Both the position numbers and the translations under genes were made by a program. Below the pieces are notes generated by a model that was not told where the DNA came from, searched no databases, and saw only the letters and a program-made list of their open reading frames with translations. A DNA stretch of 64,000 bases from Arthrobacter cryoconiti. GTDB taxonomy: Bacteria; Actinomycetota; Actinomycetes; Actinomycetales; Micrococcaceae. This document shows, in pieces, positions 47,188-58,065 of this stretch; within the stretch, counting starts at the first letter, position 1; each line of letters opens with the position of its first letter. The stretch spans positions 16,402 through 80,401 of the forward strand of contig NZ_JAJJBU010000029.1 in assembly GCF_020905375.1 (NCBI RefSeq), written 5' to 3'.

Positions 47188-49149
47188 TCACCAGATGTTA
47201 ACGCGGTCCTTCGGGTCAAGCCACAGACCGTCTGTGGGTGCCGTTTCAAAGATGTCGTGGAAGGCGTCGAGATTGCGGACCACTGCATTGCAGCGCCATT
47301 CGGCGGGGGCATGAGGATCCGTTGTAATTCGTCGTATTGCTTCCTCAGGTCGAGTCTTTGACCTCCAGCACTTTGCCCAGGAGAAGAAGAATCTTTGCCC
47401 CGCGCTCAAATCGTCAATAGTGGGAGGCTGCGTCCCGTCAAGGCTGAGCAGATATGCCTTGTAGCTAATGGCCAAGCCGCCAAGGTCACCGATGTTCTCT
47501 CCTAGCGTTAGCCGGCCATTGACGCGTTCGTGAGGGGCCGCCGAAGGGGAGAGCGCATCATATTGCTCTATGAGCTTTTGGGTGAGTGCCTCAAAAGTAG
47601 TGCGGTCTTCCTGCGTCCACCAGTTGCGAAGTGCCCCGCTGCCGTCATACTGTGAGCCGCGATCGTCGAAGCCATGACCAATCTCGTGCCCAATAACGGC
47701 ACCTATACCGCCGTAGTTCGCTGCGTCGTCGGCCGTAGCATCAAAAAAAGGTGGCTGCAGGATGGCCGCAGGGAAGACCACTTCATTCATCGAAGGGTTG
47801 TAGTAGGCGTTGACGGTTTGAGGAGTCATTAGCCACTCAGCCCGGTCAACGGGTGCCCCGATTTTTGCTAGTTGACGTGCTAATTCAAAGGCATTGCTTC
47901 GTTCTATGTTCCCAAGCAGGTCACCGCGGATAATTTCTAACGAACTGTAGTCCCGCCAAGTAGCGGGGTAACCGATCTTGGGAGTGAACGCGGAGAGCTT
48001 CTCCAAGGCCTTGCCAATTGTCGCCTGACGCATCCAGGGCAGTGCCTGGATGCTCTGACGGTATGACTCAATGAGATTACTGACCAGGACCTCCATGCGC
48101 TGCTTGTGCTCCTGGGGGAAGTGCTTGGCCACGTACAACTCTCCGACGGCTTCGCCAAGAGCGCCCTCCACCAATCCCACGCCACGCTTCCAGCGCTCCC
48201 GTATAGCCGGGGTTCCGCTGAGTGCGGTGCCGTAAAAGGAAAAGTTCGCTGCCACAAAGTCCGCTGAGAGGTAAGGAGCCGCCGCGGAGACGGTGCGCCA
48301 AGTCAGCCAAGATTTCCAGTCATCAAGGCGTGACTCCACGAGCAGTTTTGCTTGTCCTGTGAAGAAATCGGGTGTGGCTACTACCAGCTCCTTGCTTTGA
48401 GCTAACGTCACCCCGAGGGCTGAGAGCCAAATTTCCAGCTCTGGCAGTAACTCCAATGCTTCTGCTTTGGTCATGAGGTTGTAAGTTTTTTGCGGGTCTC
48501 TTAGCGTTACCGTGTCCCAATGAGTCGACGCTATCTGGGTCTCCAAGGCCATGATGCGCGACGCGGTCGTGCCCGCCTCAGAGATCCCCACCAAATTCAG
48601 CATGGTCTCCAGATGGGCTACGTAGCTCACTCGGACATCAGCGAATTTATCCTCGCGATAATAGGACTCGTCAGGGAGACCTAGTCCGCCTTGAAAAAGG
48701 TGAAGAAGGGAGCGCTCAGGATTGCCGGCGTCGTTGTTGACATACGCACCAAATAGACCGTCGCCACCTGTGCGGTCCAGGGTTCCCATGAGAGAGAGGA
48801 CGTCGCTAATGGAGGTAGCAGCGCGAATTGTTTCAATCGTCGTCGTCAATGGAGTGGCTCCGGCGGCTTCGATGGCGCTCTCATCCATAAAGTCTGCGTA
48901 CAGGTCACCTATTTTCGCTTCGTCGGCGGTTCCGGTTTCCGCGGTGTTCGCGGCTTCGCGGGCGCGCTCGATAATAGCTCGAACGGCTGCTTCGGATTGA
49001 TCACGCAGCGTGATGAATGAACCAGTCATTGCTCGGTCATCGGGAATTTTTTCCCGGGCCAGCCACGTACCGTTTACGTGCAAGTAAAGATCGTCCTGAA
49101 CGCGTACGCTCGAATCGAAGGTTGCCAGATCAATGCCGGAGTGAGTCAA
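47188..49149 (-). CDS. M13 family zinc metallopeptidase (neprilysin-like)
   Basis: The 653-residue protein has the M13 zinc motif VIGHEIGHGFDDRGSQYD (HExxH near residue 487), the third-ligand motif LGENIGDLGG, and the M13 start pattern QDDLYLHVNGTWL. No signal peptide is visible, so it is probably cytoplasmic or exported atypically; its role is oligopeptide cleavage. TTG 49149 has AAGGGA upstream and gives M-T-H-S-G-I-D-L, like relatives. The frame to 49227 adds 26 non-conserved residues. Divergent from the leuA leader. Confidence 0.9.
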   Translation of the reverse strand: MTHSGIDLATFDSSVRVQDDLYLHVNGTWLAREKIPDDRAMTGSFITLRDQSEAAVRAIIERAREAANTAETGTADEAKIGDLYADFMDESAIEAAGATPLTTTIETIRAATSISDVLSLMGTLDRTGGDGLFGAYVNNDAGNPERSLLHLFQGGLGLPDESYYREDKFADVRVSYVAHLETMLNLVGISEAGTTASRIMALETQIASTHWDTVTLRDPQKTYNLMTKAEALELLPELEIWLSALGVTLAQSKELVVATPDFFTGQAKLLVESRLDDWKSWLTWRTVSAAAPYLSADFVAANFSFYGTALSGTPAIRERWKRGVGLVEGALGEAVGELYVAKHFPQEHKQRMEVLVSNLIESYRQSIQALPWMRQATIGKALEKLSAFTPKIGYPATWRDYSSLEIIRGDLLGNIERSNAFELARQLAKIGAPVDRAEWLMTPQTVNAYYNPSMNEVVFPAAILQPPFFDATADDAANYGGIGAVIGHEIGHGFDDRGSQYDGSGALRNWWTQEDRTTFEALTQKLIEQYDALSPSAAPHERVNGRLTLGENIGDLGGLAISYKAYLLSLDGTQPPTIDDLSAGQRFFFSWAKCWRSKTRPEEAIRRITTDPHAPAEWRCNAVVRNLDAFHDIFETAPTDGLWLDPKDRVNIW

Positions 49150-49262
49150 AAGTATCGTTTCCCTTAGGTTTTCGTCAGCGGAAGCTGGACAGCGACTTCT
49201 GTTGTCCAGGTGCCGGGCTACGGCCAAGATATCGGCTGTGCACGCGGCGGAGGGTGAGCTGG

Positions 49263-49292
49263 TTCACTCCCATCTTAGTGCCGTGTTAGGGT
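49263..49292 (+). promoter_or_regulatory. Promoter of the leuA leader
   Basis: A -35-like TTCACT (49263-49268) is 18 bases from a -10-like TAGGGT (49287-49292). The leader ORF GTG follows six bases later (49299), close to the expected transcription start, so the leader peptide may be translated from a leaderless end. Confidence 0.55.
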
Positions 49293-49298
49293 AAAACA

Positions 49299-49343
49299 GT
49301 GCGCACTGGAATGCTCCTCCTTAGCTGCCGCGGCGAGGCCTAG
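49299..49343 (+). CDS. Leucine leader peptide of leuA
   Basis: The short ORF reads V/M-R-T-G-M-L-L-L-S-C-R-G-E-A-stop, with Leu codons CTC CTC CTT. It can start at GTG 49299 (probably leaderless) or ATG 49311. The block GCTCCTCCTTAGCT is identical to that in the leuS leader. The codons after Leu-Leu-Leu overlap the left arm of the stem at 49328-49389, so a ribosome stalled for lack of charged tRNA-Leu would disturb the fold. This fits a leucine-sensing leader. Confidence 0.7.
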   Translation: MRTGMLLLSCRGEA

Positions 49344-49423
49344 AACCCGTTGAATTGATCAACGTGGAAAATGGCCGCCCTCGCTGCGGTGTTTGTGTTG
49401 CCCGGCCGGCCACCCACTGTTGA
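49328..49423 (+). promoter_or_regulatory. leuA leader RNA element (LEU-element-like)
   Basis: Outer stem: CCGCGGCGAGG (49328-49338) with CCTCGCTGCGG (49379-49389), 11 pairs including one G-U. Inner hairpin: GTTGA-ATTGA-TCAAC (49349-49363). The TCAAC arm can also pair with GTTGA at 49419-49423, a possible pseudoknot. Comparative work on actinobacteria has described a conserved pseudoknot, the LEU element, before leuA; I believe this is a member but cannot align it here. It ends about 20 bases before the leuA start, so translational control is possible. Confidence 0.55.
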
Positions 49424-51187
<1,764 letters not shown>

Positions 51188-51381
51188 CGAAATTGCTTGC
51201 TTCCCCGTCGTTGGGCAGGCAAAAGCTGGTGGTCTAGACAATTATGGGCTCATTGTTGGTTCCAAGGATTGCGCCCATGCTGGGGTGGCTTCGCGAGGCC
51301 GCCGCAGCATGGGGGAACGTTGAACCCGTTTATTGGCGCGTACCGAGGCCTTCGGGCCTTGGTAAGTGGAACAATGGGGGA

Positions 51382-52134
51382 GTGTCCAAACAATCCTTCA
51401 CTACCCGCACATATCGAGACGATGCTGTAGTGCTACGTACACATAAACTCGGTGAAGCCGACAGGATCATCACGCTTCTGACCCACCACCACGGACAATT
51501 ACGTGCGGTGGCCCGGGGGGTACGGCGGACCAGCAGTAAGTTTGGTGCCCGCTTGGAACCGTTTATGGTGGCGGACTTACAACTCGTCAAGGGTAGAAGC
51601 TTGGATATCGTTACCCAGGCCGTTGCCAAAGGTAGCTACGGTGACTCCATAGCGAAGAATTACGACAGATATGTGGTGGCGGCCGCGATGGCGGAAACAG
51701 CTGAAAGGCTGACCGACGTGGATGGAGAAACCTCCAGTTTGCAGTACCAACTCCTTGTCGGAGCACTTGCATCCCTAAGCAGAGGGGCCCATGCTCCAGA
51801 ACTGATTTTGGATTCGTATCTACTGCGTGCCGTGTCCATTGCTGGTTGGGCGCCTAGTTTTGATGTCTGTGCCAGATGTGGGGAGCCTGGCCCCCATGAT
51901 GCCTTCAATGCGTCTCTGGGAGGGGCGGTGTGCCATGAGTGCCGGCCGCCGGGTTCTCCTGCGCCGGCGAGACAAACGATGTACTTGCTTGCGTGCTTAC
52001 TCAGTGGTGACTGGGCGGGGGCAGACGCCTCGGAACTGGCGCACCGTAGAGAAGGTGCCGGACTTGTGGCTGGCTATGTGCAATGGCATTTGGAACGTAC
52101 CGTGCGTTCCCTCAGACTTGTGGAGCGTGTATAG
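51382..52134 (+). CDS. recO: DNA repair protein RecO
   Basis: RecO helps load RecA in the RecFOR pathway. The 250-residue protein begins with an OB-fold domain ([24 protein letters not shown]) and has a helical C-terminus with a zinc-type cluster (CARCGEPG...CHEC). I chose GTG 51382, where homology begins; the open frame to 51244 looks non-coding. The GGGGGAG stretch sits very close to this start. It is followed after three bases by uppS, a common pairing in actinobacteria. Confidence 0.92.
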   Translation: MSKQSFTTRTYRDDAVVLRTHKLGEADRIITLLTHHHGQLRAVARGVRRTSSKFGARLEPFMVADLQLVKGRSLDIVTQAVAKGSYGDSIAKNYDRYVVAAAMAETAERLTDVDGETSSLQYQLLVGALASLSRGAHAPELILDSYLLRAVSIAGWAPSFDVCARCGEPGPHDAFNASLGGAVCHECRPPGSPAPARQTMYLLACLLSGDWAGADASELAHRREGAGLVAGYVQWHLERTVRSLRLVERV

Positions 52135-52137
52135 ACC

Positions 52138-52950
52138 GTGGCCATTCAACGAACTAGTCGAAGCAAAGCTAAAGCACCGGTAGTTGCACCTTGGCAGCAT
52201 CCCTCGGGTGCGCTGATGCCGCGGATCCCTTCGGAGCTCGTGCCCCAACACGTCGCCATCGTAATGGACGGCAACGGTCGGTGGGCAAATCAACGTGGCC
52301 TTCCTCGCATTGAGGGTCACAAGGCTGGCGAGCCTGCGCTGCTCGATGTCGTGGCAGGTGCCATTGAGATGGGCATTAAGTACGTTAGTGTTTATGCTTT
52401 TTCTACGGAGAACTGGAAGCGGTCTCCGGAGGAGATTCGCTTTCTCATGGGTTTTAACAAAGACGTATTAAGACGGCAACGCGACCAATTAGATGCGTGG
52501 GGCGTAAGGGTTCGATGGGCTGGGCGGAAGCCAAAGCTGTGGGGCTCCGTCATCAAGGAACTTGAAGTCGCGCAAGAACGCACCCAAGACAACGACACAG
52601 TGACGTTGACCATGTGTGTTAATTACGGTGGACGTGCAGAAATTGCTGATGCCGTAGCTGCTATGGCCGTGGACATTGCGGAGGGAAAACTGCGTCCTCG
52701 TTCAGTGAATGAAAAGATGATCCAGAAGTATCTGTATCTTCCTGATCTGCCGGACGTGGACTTATTTCTGAGGTCTAGCGGTGAACAGCGCCTCTCTAAT
52801 TTCCTGCTGTGGCAAAGCGCGTATGCTGAGTTTGTTTTTATGGATACGCTCTGGCCGGATGTGGACCGACGCACGCTGTGGGCCGCTGTGGATGAATACG
52901 CCCAGCGTGATCGCCGCTACGGCGGAGCGGTAGATGCCGCGCTGAAGTAG
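52138..52950 (+). CDS. uppS: Isoprenyl transferase (undecaprenyl/decaprenyl diphosphate synthase type)
   Basis: This cis-prenyltransferase elongates isoprenyl diphosphate chains for the cell-wall lipid carrier. The 270-residue protein has [19 protein letters not shown] (catalytic Asp and P-loop-like segment), [14 protein letters not shown] and the C-terminal [20 protein letters not shown]. The start is GTG 52138. A basic, likely disordered N-terminal extension of about 35 residues precedes the domain. Chain length and stereochemistry of the product cannot be judged here. Confidence 0.94.
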   Translation: MAIQRTSRSKAKAPVVAPWQHPSGALMPRIPSELVPQHVAIVMDGNGRWANQRGLPRIEGHKAGEPALLDVVAGAIEMGIKYVSVYAFSTENWKRSPEEIRFLMGFNKDVLRRQRDQLDAWGVRVRWAGRKPKLWGSVIKELEVAQERTQDNDTVTLTMCVNYGGRAEIADAVAAMAVDIAEGKLRPRSVNEKMIQKYLYLPDLPDVDLFLRSSGEQRLSNFLLWQSAYAEFVFMDTLWPDVDRRTLWAAVDEYAQRDRRYGGAVDAALK

Positions 52951-53044
52951 CCCAAAAATATAAAAGCACAAGCCTGCTATTCATCGCCCAAGATGACGAC
53001 GCCTATGGTGGACCGCGAATCTTTTGGGCACTGCGTGATGGCGA

Positions 53045-54121
53045 TCAATCAACGTAGCCGCGCAACCACCGCTCCAGACGGTCATAAGCGAGTTCTCTAA
53101 CGGTCTGCGTCGAGAGGAATACTTCATGCAGGGCCCCGTCAATGCGCTCAACGCTCACGCTATCCCCCAGTGAGAGTGATCGGTGCGCCAGAACACGGAC
53201 ATCCAATACAACGTCTGAGCTGAGCATGTCCAGGGTCCAGACGGGGCCCAGCATGCTCCGCGAGGATAGCAGTACGAGCACGGGCATCGGCAGTGCAAGG
53301 CCACTCGCTACTTGCCGCTGCGCCGCTAAAATGGCACGCATCCAGCCTGCCCGGACGGGAAAGGCTTGAGGTGGTCTCAGCGCTCGGTCCACAGACCAGT
53401 CACCAAATGCTTCGTCACTGATTCCACGCCAGTAAAACGTACGTTCCGGCACGCGCATGCGAGTCAATGGTCGGCGCTGCGCGAACGGGCCTAACAGAGG
53501 AGTAGCGGCCCGGCGGATGGCAGCCCCGCCCTGTAGTTCCAGCCAAGGGCTGTTCAAAACTAGTTGGCCAACGAGTTCAGGGTACTTGTGAGCCCACAAA
53601 GCTGCAATCAGGCCACCCGTTGAATGTCCGATCAGCAGAATACGGATGCTGCCCGTGGACGCACTTGAAGTGGTCTTTGCGGCATCAAGGTTCAGGACGT
53701 CATAGGCGGCGAGGAGTTCCGCGTCGTAGTCGGCGAGATCGTCAACGTAGCCGCCCATGGATGGATCGGCGAGATTACGTCCGTGGTTGTGTAGATCTAG
53801 GGCGTAAAAGGGATGTCCTCTAGAGGAAAAATACTCAGCCAGTCCGGTGTTGTAGAAGTAGTCGCTCCAGCCGTGGATATAGAGAACAGGTGGCAGGACG
53901 GTTGCGTCATGATTCTCTGCCGGATCTCCTCTGGCCGGTAACGGCTTACCGTTCCCGTTGACTACAGCTGCCTCATGGGTTAACTTCCGGTCTGCCAGCG
54001 GGCAATGCCGCACTAGTGTCGCTTGACGTGGGCTGCCATCTGGGCGTGGCACATTCAAGGTGGTTGCTTCATAGCCCGGTCCAAGAATATCTGGGTGCCA
54101 CGTTGGTTCTCTCTTGCTCAC
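53045..54121 (-). CDS. Alpha/beta hydrolase (serine aminopeptidase S33 / lysophospholipase-like)
   Basis: The 358-residue hydrolase has LYIHGWSDYFYNTGLAEYF, LDLHNHGRN, the nucleophile elbow IGHSTGG and a late HEVFLS with the catalytic His. The pattern is close to monoacylglycerol lipase or lysophospholipase-like S33 members. The GTG start 54121 overlaps the stop of the FAD dehydrogenase (GTGA), so the two are cotranscribed. The longer frame to 54175 lies inside that gene. Confidence 0.85.
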   Translation of the reverse strand: MSKREPTWHPDILGPGYEATTLNVPRPDGSPRQATLVRHCPLADRKLTHEAAVVNGNGKPLPARGDPAENHDATVLPPVLYIHGWSDYFYNTGLAEYFSSRGHPFYALDLHNHGRNLADPSMGGYVDDLADYDAELLAAYDVLNLDAAKTTSSASTGSIRILLIGHSTGGLIAALWAHKYPELVGQLVLNSPWLELQGGAAIRRAATPLLGPFAQRRPLTRMRVPERTFYWRGISDEAFGDWSVDRALRPPQAFPVRAGWMRAILAAQRQVASGLALPMPVLVLLSSRSMLGPVWTLDMLSSDVVLDVRVLAHRSLSLGDSVSVERIDGALHEVFLSTQTVRELAYDRLERWLRGYVD

Positions 54122-55791
54122 GCGGTGGCCGCCGCAGCTGCGTGCCGTCCGGCTGCGCGGCCTGAGAAAAGACAACCTCCTAAGAATGTTCCTTCAAGGG
54201 ACCTGTAACCGTGAATACCTCCACCGCCAAAACCAGCTACCTCGCCGGCCGCGTAAAGTCCGGGAATGGGTGAACCGTCGGAACTCAGTACCCGTGAGTT
54301 CAGGTCCGTCTGCAGACCCCCTAGGCTCTTACGGGTCAGCGTGGAGAGCCGGACCGCGATCAGCGGGCCGTGCTCCGGGGCCATCATGGCATGTGGTGGA
54401 ACGACGCGCATGAGTTTGTCAGTGCTGAAGCGGCGGGCTTCGCGGATGGCATTGAGCTGAGTGTCCTTTCCCAATCCGCTTTGGACCTGGTGGTCGCGGG
54501 CCGAGAGTGTTTTGTAGAGGCTTTGTGGCTCGATTAGCGATGTCCCCACTAAGGCGTTCATTTTCACAGCAAGTTCCTGTGGTGTGGTGGCGGATACAAA
54601 GTCGATGCCAGCGTCCAGGAACTTCTGGACCGGACCGGTAGCTCCGGGCAGCGCCCGTTTAGCGAGCAGCTTGACATCGCGTCCGGTCAGATCAGGGTTT
54701 TGTTCGGAACCCGAAAGTGCAAATTCCTTGCTCATGATTGTTTTATTGAGTACAAACCAAGAGTGATCGAAGCCAGTCGTCCCTAAGTGGCGTAACGTAC
54801 CCAACGAATCGAATCCGGGAAATAACGGGACGGGAAGCCTAATCCCCTTCGCGTCCAACCATAAGGGCGAGGGGCCAGAAAGGATACGAATCCCATGATT
54901 GGGCCATACCGGATCCGGGTTGTGGATACCTTCGGGGTAGTGCCACATTCGATCAGTGTTGACGAGATTCCCACCGGCGGCAGACACAGCCTGTTGAAAT
55001 TCCCCGTCCACGGAGGCCGGAACTCCAGAGAGCATATAGCGGGGACTGTTATTTTGAGGCCATTGCTGACGCACCATGTCATGATTGCCGCCAATACCAC
55101 CTGAGGTAACCACGACAGCCTGCGCCATAGCGCTAAATTCACCTACCACTTCCCGGGAGCTAGCCTGCCCGCGATCATTGCTTGACGGCGCTAAGATCTC
55201 CCCGTGCACACCGTTGACAGAGCCTGCGTCGCAGAGCAGTTCCGTAGCCCTGTGCCGGAACTCCAACTGGATGCGTCCTGCGCTCACGCCCTCGTCTACC
55301 TTGGCCAGGAAGGGTTCCAGTATGCCTGGACCTGTGCCCCACACCACGTGGAAACGAGGGACGGAGTTGCCATGACCTTGTGCATCGTAACCGCCGCGCT
55401 CAGCCCATTGGACCAGAGGGAAGAAACGAACTCCGAGCGCATGGAGCCACGCCCTTTTCTCACCCGCAGCAAAATCTACATAGGCCTCAGCCCAGCGCTT
55501 GGCCCACAGATCCTCATCGCGGTCAAAATTCGCGGAACCAAACCAGTCACTGAGCGCCAATTCAGCGTTGTCTTTCACGCCCAGGTGCCGTTGCTCAGGG
55601 GAGTCTACCAAAAAAAGTCCTCCGAAGGACCAATGCGCTTGCCCTCCCAAAGATGCCATCGGTTCCTGATCCAGAATCAGGACGCTGCGTCCGGCGTTAT
55701 AGGCCTCCGCGGCTGCCACCAGTCCGGAGAGCCCAGCTCCTACGACTATGACATCAGCTTGAAACTTCGTGTGACTCCCGGTGCCTTCCAT
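54118..55791 (-). CDS. FAD-binding dehydrogenase (fumarate reductase / ketosteroid-dehydrogenase-like flavoprotein)
   Basis: The 557-residue flavoprotein has the N-terminal FAD fold DVIVVGAGLSGLVAAAEA, GGQAHWSFGG, a VVTSGGIGGNHDMV segment and the C-terminal GLYAAGEVAGFGGGGIHGYR, typical of the fumarate reductase/succinate dehydrogenase flavoprotein superfamily. It matches the family often labelled FAD-binding dehydrogenase; substrate (ketosteroid or other enone) is not known. It is the first gene of a pair with the downstream hydrolase, and is divergent from pyrD. Confidence 0.85.
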   Translation of the reverse strand: MEGTGSHTKFQADVIVVGAGLSGLVAAAEAYNAGRSVLILDQEPMASLGGQAHWSFGGLFLVDSPEQRHLGVKDNAELALSDWFGSANFDRDEDLWAKRWAEAYVDFAAGEKRAWLHALGVRFFPLVQWAERGGYDAQGHGNSVPRFHVVWGTGPGILEPFLAKVDEGVSAGRIQLEFRHRATELLCDAGSVNGVHGEILAPSSNDRGQASSREVVGEFSAMAQAVVVTSGGIGGNHDMVRQQWPQNNSPRYMLSGVPASVDGEFQQAVSAAGGNLVNTDRMWHYPEGIHNPDPVWPNHGIRILSGPSPLWLDAKGIRLPVPLFPGFDSLGTLRHLGTTGFDHSWFVLNKTIMSKEFALSGSEQNPDLTGRDVKLLAKRALPGATGPVQKFLDAGIDFVSATTPQELAVKMNALVGTSLIEPQSLYKTLSARDHQVQSGLGKDTQLNAIREARRFSTDKLMRVVPPHAMMAPEHGPLIAVRLSTLTRKSLGGLQTDLNSRVLSSDGSPIPGLYAAGEVAGFGGGGIHGYRSLEGTFLGGCLFSGRAAGRHAAAAATA

Positions 55792-55886
55792 TTTGCCATG
55801 CTAGTCCCTGTTCAAGAGTCAATTGTGTATAAGCACTCAAGGCACACGTTTTGCAGTTGCGCGTCAGAGACGGAAAACTAGGGGGT

Positions 55887-56966
55887 ATGCGAATTTACCC
55901 CACCTTCTTCAAGCTCGGCTTCTCCTGGATGGATGCGGAGCGGGCGCACAAGATCGGCTTCACCTTAGTCAAAGCGACCCATAAGGTGGGGGTCGGGGCC
56001 GTTTTACGCCGTGTGTGTGCGCCAGCAGCCTCCTTGCGGACGGAAGCATTTGGACTGACGTTTCCCTCGCCCTTTGGGCTTGCTGCCGGTTTTGATAAGG
56101 GTGCTACGGGTATCAACGCATTAGCTAACTTGGGGTTCGGCCACGTGGAGGTCGGGACAATAACGGGAAGGTCCCAGCCGGGCAATCCACAACCTCGTCT
56201 CTTTCGTTTAGTTGCTGACCGTGCCGTTATCAACCGCATGGGGTTCAATAACGACGGCGCCAGCACCGTCGCCCCCAGACTCGTCAGAGCACTTGTTGGG
56301 CTCAAAAAGGAGTACCCCACGGTGCGTCCGGTCGTCGGGGTGAATATTGGCAAGAGCAAAGCAGTGGAACTGGACGACGCCTTGGACGACTATCTCGTCA
56401 GCGCCCGCGCGTTGGCTTGCGAGGCAGACTACCTTGTCGTGAATGTCAGCTCACCCAATACGCCGGGGCTGCGCCTGCTCCAGAACGTTCAGTCGTTGCG
56501 CCCCTTACTCTCAGGCGTTAGGGACGCCGCGGATACAGCTGCAGGCCGGCACGTACCACTGCTGGTGAAGATAGCTCCCGACCTCTCTGATGACGACATA
56601 GCTGATGTTGCGGAGCTCGCCCTAGATTTGGGTTTGGATGGAATCATTGCGACCAACACCACGATCAGCCGCGACGGTCTTCTTAGCCCGAGCGACTTGG
56701 TCAATGAAAAAGGTGCTGGCGGACTTTCCGGTGCACCGCTGAAGGCACGTTCGCTTGCCGTGTTGCGCCAACTCAAATCGATCGTTGGGGACCGGCTTAC
56801 GCTCATTTCCGTTGGAGGCGTAGAAACCGGCGTCGAGGTTCAAGAGCGTCTCGACGCCGGCGCTACGCTTGTCCAGGGTTATACAGCGTTCCTGTACGAA
56901 GGGCCATTTTGGGCGGCCAGCATCAACCGGGAACTGGCAAGACTGCGCAAATACAAGACTGCGTAA
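55887..56966 (+). CDS. pyrD: Dihydroorotate dehydrogenase (quinone), class 2
   Basis: PyrD oxidises dihydroorotate to orotate and passes electrons to quinones at the membrane. The 359-residue protein has the class 2 N-terminal helix (FFKLGFSWMDAERAHKIGF), PFGLAAGFDKGATGINAL, NRMGFNNDG, VNVSSPNTPGLR with the catalytic Ser, and ATNTTISRDGL. I chose ATG 55887; the frame to 55851 is not family-like. No spaced Shine-Dalgarno is seen. It is separate from the pyr operon at the window start. Confidence 0.95.
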   Translation: MRIYPTFFKLGFSWMDAERAHKIGFTLVKATHKVGVGAVLRRVCAPAASLRTEAFGLTFPSPFGLAAGFDKGATGINALANLGFGHVEVGTITGRSQPGNPQPRLFRLVADRAVINRMGFNNDGASTVAPRLVRALVGLKKEYPTVRPVVGVNIGKSKAVELDDALDDYLVSARALACEADYLVVNVSSPNTPGLRLLQNVQSLRPLLSGVRDAADTAAGRHVPLLVKIAPDLSDDDIADVAELALDLGLDGIIATNTTISRDGLLSPSDLVNEKGAGGLSGAPLKARSLAVLRQLKSIVGDRLTLISVGGVETGVEVQERLDAGATLVQGYTAFLYEGPFWAASINRELARLRKYKTA

Positions 56967-56979
56967 ATAGCGGCAGCTA

Positions 56980-57981
56980 CTACGGGCGGGAACCAGGGCT
57001 GACGGTAAGCGTTGGATCTCGAATAATCGAGGGGGCCAGTGCTTGGTCAATTCTCTCCATGAGCTCGGCAGGGATTGCTACGCCAGCAGCCTTCACGTTC
57101 TCGGCAACCTGTTCCGGACGCGAGGCACCTACTAGCGCGGTTGCAACGTTCTCGTTTGCCAAGACCCAGGCGATGGCCAGCTGGGCCATGGAAAGACCGA
57201 GCTCATCGGCAATAGGTCGCAGCTTGGCGACGTTGCTGAGGATGTCGTCGTCCAAGTAGCGGCTGATCATGTTGGCCCCACCGTGGGCGTCAGTAGCGCG
57301 GGAGCCTTCCGGAAGGGGTGCGCCTGGCAGGTATTTGCCGGAGAGCACGCCCTGTGCCATGGGAGACCAAACGACCTGGGACATACCCAGTTCTTTGGCC
57401 GCCGGAATGACTTCAGACTCTATGACGCGCCACAACGCATTGTACTGGGGCTGGTTTGATACGAGGGAGAAGCCAGCCTCGCGGGCAAGGGCTTGCCCGC
57501 GTCGCATCTGTTCGGCGTTCCATTCGCTAACCCCAATGTACAGAGCTTTTCCTTGGCGGATAACGTCGGCAAATGCGGCGATTGTTTCTTCCAAGGGAGT
57601 TTCGTGGTCAAATCGGTGTGCTTGGTAGAGATCCACATAGCCCATGTTCAAGCGCCGCAGAGAGTTATTGATGCCCTCCATGATGTGTTTACGGGAGAGC
57701 CCGGCGTCATTGGGACCTTTGGGGCCCACCGGCCAATACACCTTCGTGAAAATTTCCAGGCTCTCACGCCGTTCCCCCGCAAGCGCCGCGCCCAATACCT
57801 CTTCGGCTTTGCCATTGGCATAGGCATCTGCCGTGTCAAAGGTGGTGATGCCGGCATCCAAGGCTGCGCGTACACAAGCACTCGCGACGTCGTTTTCCAC
57901 TTGTGAGCCATGGGTGAGCCAGTTGCCATAGGTGATTTCGCTGATTTTCAGGCCTGAGCGGCCAAGGTATCTGTAGTCCAT
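56980..57981 (-). CDS. Aldo/keto reductase, Kv-beta type
   Basis: The 333-residue NADP-dependent reductase has the tetrad Asp49, Tyr54, Lys80 and His122 (FDTADAYANG, FTKVYWP, YQAHRFD) and the C-terminal cofactor-site pattern ALVGASRPEQVAENVKA. The start M-D-Y-R-Y-L-G-R-S-G-L-K and SPMAQGVLSGKY are like bacterial relatives of the potassium-channel beta subunit. The substrate is unknown. It is convergent with pyrD, 13 bases away. Confidence 0.88.
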   Translation of the reverse strand: MDYRYLGRSGLKISEITYGNWLTHGSQVENDVASACVRAALDAGITTFDTADAYANGKAEEVLGAALAGERRESLEIFTKVYWPVGPKGPNDAGLSRKHIMEGINNSLRRLNMGYVDLYQAHRFDHETPLEETIAAFADVIRQGKALYIGVSEWNAEQMRRGQALAREAGFSLVSNQPQYNALWRVIESEVIPAAKELGMSQVVWSPMAQGVLSGKYLPGAPLPEGSRATDAHGGANMISRYLDDDILSNVAKLRPIADELGLSMAQLAIAWVLANENVATALVGASRPEQVAENVKAAGVAIPAELMERIDQALAPSIIRDPTLTVSPGSRP

Positions 57982-58008
57982 GGGCTAAGCCTACTCAGGT
58001 CCAAAGCA

Positions 58009-58045
58009 CGACGCCGGTCACTCCCATAAGGAAGGACCGGCGTCG
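58009..58045 (-). terminator. Hairpin behind the DUF3043 gene
   Basis: A perfect 11-bp stem CGACGCCGGTC / GACCGGCGTCG with a 15-base loop lies in the 84-base gap between the DUF3043 stop and the aldo/keto reductase start on the minus strand. No T run follows. Confidence 0.6.
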
Positions 58046-58065
58046 AGGCATGTGGTTGGTAGATA

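Noticed and set aside
52950..53029. Inverted repeat GCCCAAAA / TTTTGGGC behind uppS
   Set aside because: Eight-base AT-rich arms with a 64-base gap are likely by chance; not convincing as a terminator.
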